Source: a virus. From it: a DNA stretch of 32,481 bases. This document shows positions 23,890 through 30,415 of this stretch, piece by piece (position 1 is the stretch's first letter; each line of letters opens with the position of its first letter). Under the pieces are notes generated by a model that searched no databases, was not told where the DNA came from, and worked only from the letters and a program-made list of their open reading frames with translations. The translations under genes were made by a program, and so were the position numbers. The stretch spans positions 1 to 32,481 of the IMG/VR virus record IMGVR_UViG_3300020169_000066; one strand, given 5' to 3'.

Positions 23890-23936
23890 GCAAGACCCAT
23901 GCCAACTTTAGGCAAGCAATAAGCGTGCCAATAGTT
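23890..23936. repeat. 47-bp direct repeat, copy 1
   Basis: Begins GCAAGACCCATGCCAACTTT and ends GTGCCAATAGTT. It matches copy 2 (23993-24039) at 43 of 47 positions by eye. The second half (GCAATAAGCGTGCCAAT, 23916-23932) has a third relative at 23843-23859. Confidence 0.9.
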
Positions 23937-23954
23937 ATCCACAGGTTATCCACA
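23935..23954. promoter_or_regulatory. two tandem DnaA-box-like sites
   Basis: TTATCCACA occurs at 23935-23943 and again at 23946-23954, 11 bases apart start to start, so on the same face of the helix. This is the exact high-affinity bacterial DnaA box. They lie between the two 47-base repeats. Confidence 0.7.
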
Positions 23955-23992
23955 GGCTACCCCTAGCAACTATCATGCCAACTCTAGGCCCT

Positions 23993-24039
23993 GCAAGATC
24001 CGTGCCAACTTTAGGCAAGCAAGAAGTGTGCCAATAGTT
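23993..24039. repeat. 47-bp direct repeat, copy 2
   Basis: Begins GCAAGATCCGTGCCAACTTT and ends GTGCCAATAGTT; four differences from copy 1, which starts 103 bases earlier. A partial third unit, CATGCCAACTCTAGG, lies between the copies. Confidence 0.9.
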
Positions 24040-24044
24040 TCCAA

Positions 24045-24075
24045 TGGGGTTGCTTTTAGGGGCGGGGGAGGGGGG
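24045..24075 (+). other. G-quadruplex-forming motif
   Basis: Four runs of at least four guanines on the plus strand, with loops of about nine, one and one bases (GGGG, then GGGG-C-GGGGG-A-GGGGGG). This meets the usual pattern for a G-quadruplex and contrasts with the AT-rich surroundings. It sits in the putative origin. Confidence 0.6.
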
Positions 24076-24110
24076 CAGCCATTGGTTATTATTAGTAGTA
24101 CCACCTTAGG

Positions 24111-24181
24111 CACTAAAAAGGGCCATTTTGAACACTAAAGTGCACCAAAAAGAAGCATTTTAGTACACTAATAGGCACTAA
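24111..24181. repeat. four CACTAA iteron-like copies
   Basis: CACTAA occurs at 24111, 24133, 24166 and 24176 within 71 bases of otherwise AT-rich sequence; two copies are preceded by GG. Short repeats of this kind are common where an initiator or regulator binds, but the motif is short enough that chance is not excluded. Confidence 0.4.
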
Positions 24182-24231
24182 TTATTGTGTAATTCTGTAG
24201 ATCAACTTCTTGAATTCCATAGATTTTGTGA

Positions 24232-24267
24232 ATGGTTGACTAAATGGTCAAATGGTGGGCTAATGGT
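24232..24267. repeat. four ATGGT iteron-like copies
   Basis: ATGGT occurs at 24232, 24244, 24252 and 24263, spaced by 12, 8 and 11 bases, just before the rightward promoter. It could be a binding array for a regulator. Low complexity alone may explain it. Confidence 0.35.
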
Positions 24268-24333
24268 AGACACAACAAGCATCGCACAGGTGCGGCTTAA
24301 GACAAATAGTTTAGGGTTTCTACTAGAAAGTTC

Positions 24334-24362
24334 TTGACTTTTAACTAAAAATGTGCTATAAT
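24334..24362 (+). promoter_or_regulatory. sigma70-type rightward promoter
   Basis: TTGACT (24334-24339), a 17-base spacer and a perfect TATAAT (24357-24362), with a predicted start at the G near 24368-24369. It should drive terminase, endolysin and portal genes. The promoter at 28978 shares the same TTGACTTTT and TATAATATAC blocks and the same spacing. Confidence 0.85.
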
Positions 24363-24373
24363 ATACAGGTATA

Positions 24374-24438
24374 CTAAGGAAGCATAAAGAGATTACTTTT
24401 AAGAAATTAATTAAAGTAATATTCTAAAGCTGCCTTAG
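24374..24438 (+). promoter_or_regulatory. leader hairpin at the 5' end of the rightward transcript
   Basis: CTAAGGAAGC (24374-24383) can pair with GCTGCCTTAG (24429-24438) with one mismatch, and ATTACTTT (24392-24399) pairs perfectly with AAAGTAAT (24413-24420) nearer the loop. The order of blocks, GGTAT, CTAA, AGC, ATTACTTT, then TAAAG, TGCCTTAGGTATCCT, is the same as in the leader of the leftward promoter at 22306-22368. It lies between the predicted start and the ribosome-binding site of the terminase gene. Confidence 0.65.
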
Positions 24439-24480
24439 GTATCCTAAAGTATCTCATAGCAATACTAGGAGGCAATACTT

Positions 24481-24870
24481 TTGCTTGAAGAAATACCCAA
24501 AAGAAAACGGGGTAGACCTAAGAAAGTCCTTGTTGAGTCTAACAAGAAGGGTGGTAGGAATGCCGTAGGTAGACCCAAAGGTGACGCTGCTATCATTAAT
24601 GAGTACAAAGCTCGTATGTTAGCCTCCCCTAAGTCACAGAAAGTGTTGGACAGTATCATGAATGCTGCTTTGGACGATGACCATAAGCATCAAGCAGCAG
24701 CATGGAAGTTAATGATGGACAGGATGTTACCCGTAAGCTACTTTGAGAAGGATAAGCTTAATGGAGGTAGGTCTTCCATATCCATCAACATAACGGGATT
24801 AGGTTCCCAAGAAACAACTATTACTGATAATCCTGAAGTTATGGAAGGGGAATACACAGAATATGAGTAA
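24481..24870 (+). CDS. terminase small subunit
   Basis: A 129-residue protein beginning at a TTG, eight bases after a strong AGGAGG (24467-24472), which decides the start. Two AT-hook-like motifs (KRKRGRPKK near residue 7 and GRPKG near 31) suggest DNA-minor-groove binding. The middle (DDDHKHQAAAWKLMMDRMLP) is helical and the tail is acidic (PEVMEGEYTEYE). Its place two genes before the large terminase and its DNA-binding look support a small terminase that recognises the packaging site. It is the first gene after the rightward promoter. The assignment is mainly contextual. Confidence 0.72.
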   Translation: MLEEIPKRKRGRPKKVLVESNKKGGRNAVGRPKGDAAIINEYKARMLASPKSQKVLDSIMNAALDDDHKHQAAAWKLMMDRMLPVSYFEKDKLNGGRSSISINITGLGSQETTITDNPEVMEGEYTEYE

Positions 24871-25216
24871 AGAGTTTAAATATTTTACTTATGAAGAGTT
24901 TAACTGTCAAGAGACAGGTAAGAATGAAATGTCCATAGCTTTTATTCATCGTTTGGATGAACTAAGAGAAAAGTGTGGTTTCCCCTTTACTATCACCAGT
25001 GGCTATAGAGACAGGACTCACAGCGTGGAAGCTAAGAAAAAGACTGTGGGTCAGCATGTCTTAGGTGTGGCTGCTGATATAGCTGTAAAGGACGGTAATC
25101 AAAAGCATGTACTTATTAAACATGCTATGGAAATGGGCTTTAAGGGCGTAGGGGTTGCTAAAACATTTATTCATGTTGATGACAGAAGGGGTGTCCCTGT
25201 GGTTTGGTCTTATTAG
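24863..25216 (+). CDS. M15-family peptidase, probable endolysin
   Basis: A 117-residue zinc peptidase of the M15 (D-Ala-D-Ala carboxypeptidase / L-Ala-D-Glu endopeptidase) type. TITSGYRDRTHS leads into the zinc site GQHVLGVAADI (H65 and D72), and FIHVDDRR supplies H104 and the D106 nearby. It would cut peptidoglycan peptides at lysis. There is no signal peptide or cell-wall-binding domain, so a holin would be needed for export; candidates are at the window start. It is unusual in lying between the two terminase genes. The start overlaps the small terminase by eight bases. Confidence 0.88.
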   Translation: MSKEFKYFTYEEFNCQETGKNEMSIAFIHRLDELREKCGFPFTITSGYRDRTHSVEAKKKTVGQHVLGVAADIAVKDGNQKHVLIKHAMEMGFKGVGVAKTFIHVDDRRGVPVVWSY

Positions 25217-26472
25217 TGTCTGAACTAAATATTAACTTACTGCCGTGGCAGCAGGAGGTCTGGGAAGACCCCACACGCTTTAAGATTGTAGCTGCGGGTA
25301 GACGTACAGGTAAGTCCAGACTTGCAGCATGGTTATTAATTGTTAATGCCTTACAGACTGACAGAGGTACTGTCTTCTATGTAGCCCCTACGCAGGGTCA
25401 GGCTAGGGACATTATGTGGGAAACCCTAATGAGCTTAGGGCAACCCGTCATAGCGTCCAGTCACATTAACAATTTACAAATAAAATTAGTAAACGGTGCT
25501 ACAATCTCCCTAAAGGGTGGGGATAGACCTGAAACTATGCGTGGTGTGTCTTTAAGGTACTTAGTCTTGGACGAGTACGCAGACATTAAGCCTGACGTAT
25601 GGGAACAAATCCTAAGACCAGCCCTAGCTGACCAAAAGGGTCATGCACTATTCATTGGAACCCCTATGGGGCGTAATCACTTCTATGACTTGTATCAGTA
25701 CGCAGAACTAAGTGACGATGAAACGTACAAAGCATGGCACTTTACCAGCTATGACAACCCATTACTAGACGAAGAAGAGATAAATACAGCTAAAAAGTCC
25801 ATGTCCAGCTATGCCTTTAGGCAGGAATTTATGGCTTCCTTTGAAGCCAAAGGCTCAGAGATGTTTAAAGAGGACTGGGTTACTTTTGCAGACAAAAAAC
25901 CAGAACACTACGATTGTTACATCTCAGTGGATTTGGCGGGGTTTCAGGACGTATCTAAGAAGAAGTCTAAAAACACTCGTCTTGATAATACAGCCATTGC
26001 GGTAGTCTTTGTGAATGAAGACGGTTGGTACGTAGAGAACATTATTTATGGTAGATGGACTTTGGACGATACAGCACAGAAGATCTTTCAAGCCGTCAGG
26101 GACTACAAGCCAATCTCAGTGGGTATTGAGAGGGGTATAGCAAAGCAAGCGGTTATGTCTCCCCTAACGGACATGATGAAGCGTAACGGCTTCTTCTTTA
26201 GGGTTGAGGAACTAACTCACGGCAACCAGAAGAAGACTGACCGTATCATGTGGGCCTTACAGGGTCGCTTTGAGAATAATATTATACAGTTAAGCAAGGG
26301 AGAATGGAATAGTCGTTTCTTGGACGAACTCTTTCAGTTCCCCGACCCGCTAACTCACGATGACTTAGTGGACGCCTTAGCTTACGTGGATCAATTAGCC
26401 AAAGTTGCTTACGCAGGGGACTTTGAGCAGTACGATGATTTTGAAACCTTAGACTCCGTAGCAGGATATTAA
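25216..26472 (+). CDS. terL: terminase large subunit
   Basis: A 418-residue packaging motor. ATPase: Walker A near residues 28-34 (GRRTGKS), Walker B LVLDE with D119 and E120, and a coupling motif in FIGTPMGRNHFYDLY. Nuclease: D239 in YISVDLAG, E305 in VGIERG, and D383 in THDDLVDALAY, an RNase H-type metal site. The GTG at 25216 overlaps the stop of the endolysin gene as TAGTG and is preferred; an in-frame TTG at 25204 would lie inside that gene. It drives DNA into the prohead through the portal encoded next. The length is near the lower end of the family. Confidence 0.93.
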   Translation: MSELNINLLPWQQEVWEDPTRFKIVAAGRRTGKSRLAAWLLIVNALQTDRGTVFYVAPTQGQARDIMWETLMSLGQPVIASSHINNLQIKLVNGATISLKGGDRPETMRGVSLRYLVLDEYADIKPDVWEQILRPALADQKGHALFIGTPMGRNHFYDLYQYAELSDDETYKAWHFTSYDNPLLDEEEINTAKKSMSSYAFRQEFMASFEAKGSEMFKEDWVTFADKKPEHYDCYISVDLAGFQDVSKKKSKNTRLDNTAIAVVFVNEDGWYVENIIYGRWTLDDTAQKIFQAVRDYKPISVGIERGIAKQAVMSPLTDMMKRNGFFFRVEELTHGNQKKTDRIMWALQGRFENNIIQLSKGEWNSRFLDELFQFPDPLTHDDLVDALAYVDQLAKVAYAGDFEQYDDFETLDSVAGY

Positions 26473-26476
26473 ATAT

Positions 26477-28495
26477 ATGGAAGATTACAACGAAGAACAC
26501 AAGCCGTTGATGATTGATGAGGCTTTGGAGGATTGGGTCATTACTAAATGTGACTCATGGCGGGATCACTTTGAAGCCAACTATGCACAGAAGTTTGATG
26601 AATACTATCGCCTTTGGCGTGGCATCTGGGCGCAGGAAGACGTAACCAGAGATTCAGAGCGTTCTCGCATCATTAGCCCAGCCCTACAACAAGCCGTGGA
26701 GAGTTCCGTTGCGGAAATTGAAGAAGCAACCTTTGGAAGAGGAAAGTTCTTTGACATCACTGATGATGCTAACGATCCTGACAAAGCTGACATTGTTTAT
26801 CTTCGTAATAATCTGCATAAGGACTTTGAGAAGACTAAGGTTAGAAAAGCTGTTGCGGAGTGTCTTATCAATTCCGCTGTCTTTGGTACGGGGATTGCGG
26901 AAGTTGTTCTTTCCGATGAAAAAGAAATGATGCCAGCCACCCAGCCCATTATGGGAGGGGACTTAACCGCTGTGGGTGTTAACATTGTTGACAGGACTGT
27001 CTGTCGCCTACGCCCCGTAATGCCTCAGAACTTCCTTATTGACCCCGTAGCAACCTCCGTGGAGGACGCTTTAGGCGTTGCTGTGGATGAGTTTGTCTCC
27101 GCACACACCGTTGAGCAGCTACAGGAAGCTGGGGTTTACAAGAAGTGTCACGTAGGTTCAGCAGCCCCAGACTTTGACATTGAGCCAGATCAAGACCTAA
27201 CCACCTACGCAGACGACAAAGTACGTCTTACTAAGTACTATGGGTTAGTACCTGCTTACTTGTTGGCTGACGCTCAGGCTCAGTTAGCTAAGAGTAATGA
27301 TGACGACGACGATGAAGTTGAAGAAGAAATCATTGAGATGGACGGTGAGCTGGAAACTGATTCAGAAGAGTACTACGTAGAAGCCATCGTGGTTATTGCC
27401 AATGGTGGTATTCTTCTCAAAGCGGAAGAAAACCCCTACATGATGCAGGACAGACCCATTGTGGCATTCCCGTGGGACGTTGTACCGTCTCGCTTCTGGG
27501 GTCGTGGAGTCTGTGAGAAGGGCTACAACAGCCAGAAGGCGCTGGACGCAGAGATTAGAGCACGTATTGACGCTCTGGCTCTTACAGTCCATCCTATGAT
27601 GGCTATGGACGCTACACGTATCCCCAGAGGCTCTAAGCCTGAGGTACGTGCGGGTAAGCTTATCCTCACCAATGGTAATCCAGACGAGATCCTAAAGCCC
27701 TTTAACTTTGGTCAGGTCAGTCAGATTACCTTTGCACAGGCTGACGCATTACAAAAGATGGTACAAACCGCTACAGGAGCCATAGACTCTGCGGGTATCT
27801 CAGGGAGTATTAACGGTGAAGCAACGGCTGCTGGTATTAGTATGTCTCTTGGTGCTATTATTAAGCGCCATAAGCGTACACTGATTAACTTCCAAGAGTC
27901 CTTCCTAATCCCCTTTGTAACCAAAGCTGCACACCGATACATGCAGTTTGACCCAGAGCACTATCCTGTCTCTGACTATAAGTTTAATGCTACGTCCACT
28001 TTGGGCATCATGGCGCGTGAGTACGAAGTAACACAGCTTGTACAGCTCCTACAGACCATGAAGGCAGACTCTCCGTTGTATACGTCTTTGATTAGTGCAA
28101 TCATTGATAATATGAACCTGTCCAACCGTGAAGAGCTGATGCAACGCCTAGAGCAAGCAGGACAGCCCACTCCAGAGCAGCAGCAGGTTCAACAAGCCAC
28201 GCAACAGGCTCAGATGGAGTTCCAGCAGTCTCAGACAGCGGCCCTCTCAGGGCAAGCTCAGGAGTCTCAGGCAAGGGCGCAGAAGATTGCTATGGAAACA
28301 CAACTTATGCCTCAGGAGCTTGAGATTGATCGCATGAAGGCCGTGACGACTAACTTAAAGTCTGGCACTGAGGACGACAAAGAGTTTGAGCGTAGACTTA
28401 AAGTAGCCGATATGCTGTTAAAAGAGAAGGCTGCTAAAAAAACTACATCTAACAACACTATCCCAATGCAACCGAGAGGGCCTAATGGTCAGTAA
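26477..28495 (+). CDS. portal protein
   Basis: A 672-residue protein directly after the large terminase. The N-terminus (WRDHFEANYAQKFDEYYRLW) and SRIISPALQQAVESSVAEIE are typical of large podovirus portals. A very acidic insert (DDDDDEVEEEIIEMDGELET) lies around residues 275-295. The clip and stem region is followed by a Gln-rich helical tail (QQVQQATQQAQMEFQQSQTA) that may form the barrel inside the head. It forms the dodecameric channel that the terminase docks to and the adaptor caps. The start is four bases after the terminase stop. Confidence 0.87.
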   Translation: MEDYNEEHKPLMIDEALEDWVITKCDSWRDHFEANYAQKFDEYYRLWRGIWAQEDVTRDSERSRIISPALQQAVESSVAEIEEATFGRGKFFDITDDANDPDKADIVYLRNNLHKDFEKTKVRKAVAECLINSAVFGTGIAEVVLSDEKEMMPATQPIMGGDLTAVGVNIVDRTVCRLRPVMPQNFLIDPVATSVEDALGVAVDEFVSAHTVEQLQEAGVYKKCHVGSAAPDFDIEPDQDLTTYADDKVRLTKYYGLVPAYLLADAQAQLAKSNDDDDDEVEEEIIEMDGELETDSEEYYVEAIVVIANGGILLKAEENPYMMQDRPIVAFPWDVVPSRFWGRGVCEKGYNSQKALDAEIRARIDALALTVHPMMAMDATRIPRGSKPEVRAGKLILTNGNPDEILKPFNFGQVSQITFAQADALQKMVQTATGAIDSAGISGSINGEATAAGISMSLGAIIKRHKRTLINFQESFLIPFVTKAAHRYMQFDPEHYPVSDYKFNATSTLGIMAREYEVTQLVQLLQTMKADSPLYTSLISAIIDNMNLSNREELMQRLEQAGQPTPEQQQVQQATQQAQMEFQQSQTAALSGQAQESQARAQKIAMETQLMPQELEIDRMKAVTTNLKSGTEDDKEFERRLKVADMLLKEKAAKKTTSNNTIPMQPRGPNGQ

Positions 28496-28646
28496 CAGAG
28501 AACTAGAAGAAATTGTAGCACAAGTTAATCGTAACTTTGCTTTACTTTTTGAAAGACTGGAGGTTTTAGAAAGTGCCGAAGAAGAAAGACTCAAAGCTGG
28601 AAAGGGCGGGAGTAAGCGGTTACAACAAGCCAAAGAGAACGCCTAA
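28485..28646 (+). CDS. small coiled-coil protein
   Basis: A 53-residue protein starting MVSNRELEEIVAQVNRNFAL, then LFERLEVLESAEEERLKAGK, a probable coiled coil with a basic tail (GGSKRLQQAKENA). It overlaps the end of the portal gene by 11 bases and the start of the following gene by 74 bases in another frame. Leu heptads and the placement just after the portal suggest a structural accessory, but the overlap lowers certainty. Confidence 0.55.
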   Translation: MVSNRELEEIVAQVNRNFALLFERLEVLESAEEERLKAGKGGSKRLQQAKENA

Positions 28647-28857
28647 CCATCCAACTAAGTCCCACGTAGTCGTTGCCAAAGAAGGTGACAAAACAAAGAC
28701 AATTAGGTTTGGACAGCAAGGTGTGAGTGGTGCGGGTAAAGCCCCTACAACTGAGAAAGAGAAAGCCAGACGCAAGTCATTTAAAGCTCGTCATGCGGCA
28801 AATATTGCAAAAGGTAAAATGTCAGCGGCTTATTGGGCCAACAAGGAGAAATGGTAA
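28573..28857 (+). CDS. conserved basic phage protein (DUF6321-like)
   Basis: A 94-residue, very basic protein starting MPKKKDSKLERAGVSGYNKP (GTG start). KRTPNHPTKSHVVVAKEGDK and TIRFGQQGVSGAGKAP form a characteristic block that recurs in many phages, which I recall as DUF6321; the function is not known. A GGAGG site lies upstream inside the overlapping coiled-coil gene. The tail (ARHAANIAKGKMSAAYWANK) is rich in Lys and Ala. High basicity and late position suggest a packaged DNA-binding or head-associated protein. Confidence 0.8.
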   Translation: MPKKKDSKLERAGVSGYNKPKRTPNHPTKSHVVVAKEGDKTKTIRFGQQGVSGAGKAPTTEKEKARRKSFKARHAANIAKGKMSAAYWANKEKW

Positions 28858-28976
28858 TGCCAAAAGTAGGTGGAAAAAGCTATAGTTACGACAAAGCTGG
28901 TATGGCGGCTGCTAAGAAAGCAGCTAAGAAGACTGGTAAGAAGATGACAATGGCAAGTAAGAAGACTAAAAAATAG
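28857..28976 (+). CDS. 39-aa Lys/Ala-rich basic peptide
   Basis: A 39-residue peptide starting MPKVGGKSYSYDKAGMAAAK and ending in KKTKK; more than a third of residues are Lys. The ATG overlaps the previous stop (TAATG), and GGAG lies upstream. Histone-tail-like composition suggests DNA binding. The next promoter's -35 begins two bases after its stop. Confidence 0.65.
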   Translation: MPKVGGKSYSYDKAGMAAAKKAAKKTGKKMTMASKKTKK

Positions 28977-28977
28977 C

Positions 28978-29006
28978 TTGACTTTTTGTCTAAAATATGG
29001 TATAAT
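28978..29006 (+). promoter_or_regulatory. sigma70-type rightward promoter (capsid unit)
   Basis: TTGACT (28978-28983), a 17-base spacer, TATAAT (29001-29006). The -35 and the TATAATATAC block are identical to those of the promoter at 24334, which argues for a shared phage promoter type. A TGTAC/GTACA inverted repeat with a five-base loop lies just after the predicted start. It should raise expression of scaffold and capsid genes. Confidence 0.85.
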
Positions 29007-29057
29007 ATACCTGTACATTAAGTACACAACTTTAATCTGTCCTTTAAAGGAGAAACA

Positions 29058-29321
29058 GTGAACGATCAAGAATTTGAAGACTATACCAGAAGTATGCAAG
29101 AAATGTTCCGAAGCTCAGGCTGGGAGTATTTCTTAAACGATCTCAGAGGAAGCGTCCCAAACGTCAACTCCGTTGAGGTCACTAAAGACTTAACAGACTT
29201 ATTCTTTCGTAAAGGTCAGCTTGCAATCATGGCTAATGTTCTTAACCTTGAAGCACAGCTAGAAAGCGTTATTGAAGAACGCAATAACCCACAGGACAAC
29301 GATCAGGAGGAAGCCGCTTAA
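29058..29321 (+). CDS. hypothetical head-module protein
   Basis: An 87-residue acidic helical protein starting MNDQEFEDYTRSMQEMFRSS (GTG start), with AAAGGAG seven bases before. It includes GWEYFLNDLRGSVPNVNSVE and ends in an acidic tail (NNPQDNDQEEAA). It is the first gene after the second rightward promoter and abuts the zinc-ribbon gene (TAATG). Function unknown. Confidence 0.68.
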   Translation: MNDQEFEDYTRSMQEMFRSSGWEYFLNDLRGSVPNVNSVEVTKDLTDLFFRKGQLAIMANVLNLEAQLESVIEERNNPQDNDQEEAA

Positions 29322-29554
29322 TGCGTCTTCTTTTTGACTTCAGATGCCCTGACAATCACGTTACGGAGGCCCTAGTAGCCTCCGACGAGACAGAACACAC
29401 CTGTGGTTTATGTAATAAAATTGCAACTAGAATCATATCTCCCGTTCGTTGCTCACTTGACCCCATTAGTGGGGACTTTGTAGGTGCTACTATGAAGTGG
29501 GCTAAACAACGCGAACAGAAGATAAAACTAGAAAGAAAGGCAAACTCGGAGTAG
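29321..29554 (+). CDS. zinc-ribbon-like protein (FmdB-like)
   Basis: A 77-residue protein starting MRLLFDFRCPDNHVTEALVA. C9 and the C28-x-x-C31 pair (HTCGLCNK) resemble a one-and-a-half zinc ribbon of the FmdB regulatory type, with a further Cys in SPVRCSLDP. The rest (FVGATMKWAKQREQKIKLER) is a helical basic tail. In phages this family commonly precedes the scaffold gene and its role is unclear. Confidence 0.7.
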   Translation: MRLLFDFRCPDNHVTEALVASDETEHTCGLCNKIATRIISPVRCSLDPISGDFVGATMKWAKQREQKIKLERKANSE

Positions 29555-29609
29555 ACCTTTCTTATACAAACCATGTCACTCCATAATACGTTAGTACGGA
29601 GATTTAATA

Positions 29610-30395
29610 ATGGCTACACTCTTAGATGAGCGTCTTGATGACGAAGAACAACCAGACGAAACTGAACAGGCTGGTGATTTTGAAAATGACCCTGTAGAGC
29701 AGGAAACTCAATCAGAAATCCCAGACAAGTACAGAGGTAAATCCGCAGAAGATCTTGTACGGATGCACCAAGAAGCTGAAAAGCTCTTGGGCCGTCAAAG
29801 CTCTGAAGTAGGTGAACTAAGACAGGTTGTTGATAGTTATATTCAGACACAACTCTCAAACCAACAAGCACCACAACAACAAGAAACTGTTGATGAGGTG
29901 GATTTTTTCTCGGATCCAGAAGAGGCCGTTAAACGGGCCATTGATAACCATCCAAAGATCAGAGAAGCTGAGAACATCAGTAAGCAGTACCAAAAGACCA
30001 CTGCCCTGTCTCAACTTCAGAAAGATCATCCCGACATGCAAAACATTTTGACGGATGATAAGTTTGCGGAATGGATTAAAAGCTCAAAGATACGGACTCA
30101 ACTGTACGTACAAGCAGACAAGCAATACGACTATGAAGCTGCACACGAACTGTTTACCCTTTGGAAAGAACGTAAGCAGGTTGTACAACAAACAGCTAAT
30201 GCTGAAAAGCAAGGTCGTAAGCAAGCTGTAAAGAACGCATCAACTGGCGCAGCCACTGGTAGTTCTGAAACGAAAACGAGAAAGATTTACCGAAGGGCAG
30301 ACATTATTAAACTTATGCGTACAGACCCTGAACGGTATCAATCATTGTCCGATGAGATTATGAAGGCTTACCAAGAGGGGAGGGTACGAAACTAA
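29610..30395 (+). CDS. capsid assembly scaffolding protein
   Basis: A 261-residue, very acidic N-terminal, helical protein directly upstream of the major capsid gene, the usual scaffold position (T7 gp9-like). Residues 1-50 are Asp/Glu-rich (DERLDDEEQPDETEQAGDFE), then KYRGKSAEDLVRMHQEAEKL and a charged helical centre, and a basic C-terminus (RRADIIKLMRTDPERYQSLS) that would bind the coat. The acidic-to-basic gradient is typical. It would guide prohead assembly and then leave the head. Confidence 0.85.
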   Translation: MATLLDERLDDEEQPDETEQAGDFENDPVEQETQSEIPDKYRGKSAEDLVRMHQEAEKLLGRQSSEVGELRQVVDSYIQTQLSNQQAPQQQETVDEVDFFSDPEEAVKRAIDNHPKIREAENISKQYQKTTALSQLQKDHPDMQNILTDDKFAEWIKSSKIRTQLYVQADKQYDYEAAHELFTLWKERKQVVQQTANAEKQGRKQAVKNASTGAATGSSETKTRKIYRRADIIKLMRTDPERYQSLSDEIMKAYQEGRVRN

Positions 30396-30415
30396 TCTAT
30401 TAAGGAAAAAATATT

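Larger units (their letters stand above)
23651..24333. other. putative replication origin region (gene-free, repeat-dense)
   Basis: About 680 bases without a convincing gene separate the leftward and rightward blocks. They hold, in order, three GCAA(T/G)AAG-type repeats embedded in two 47-base direct repeats, two tandem TTATCCACA boxes, several CCAATGG motifs, a G-rich tract, four CACTAA copies, an AT-rich stretch and four ATGGT copies. Position between divergent units, AT-rich and repeated character, and DnaA-type boxes all suggest an origin. None of this has been shown; packaging or partition sites would be alternatives. Confidence 0.55.

Noticed and set aside
23651-24480. tRNA or small ORFs in the origin region
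   Set aside because: No cloverleaf or T-loop sequence was found and no frame with a ribosome-binding site stays open for a useful length before the TTG at 24481.
29578-29602. CTCC/GGAG inverted repeat upstream of the scaffold gene as a terminator
   Set aside because: Stem is imperfect, AT-rich inside and lacks a U-tract; the GGAG is more simply part of the ribosome-binding region.
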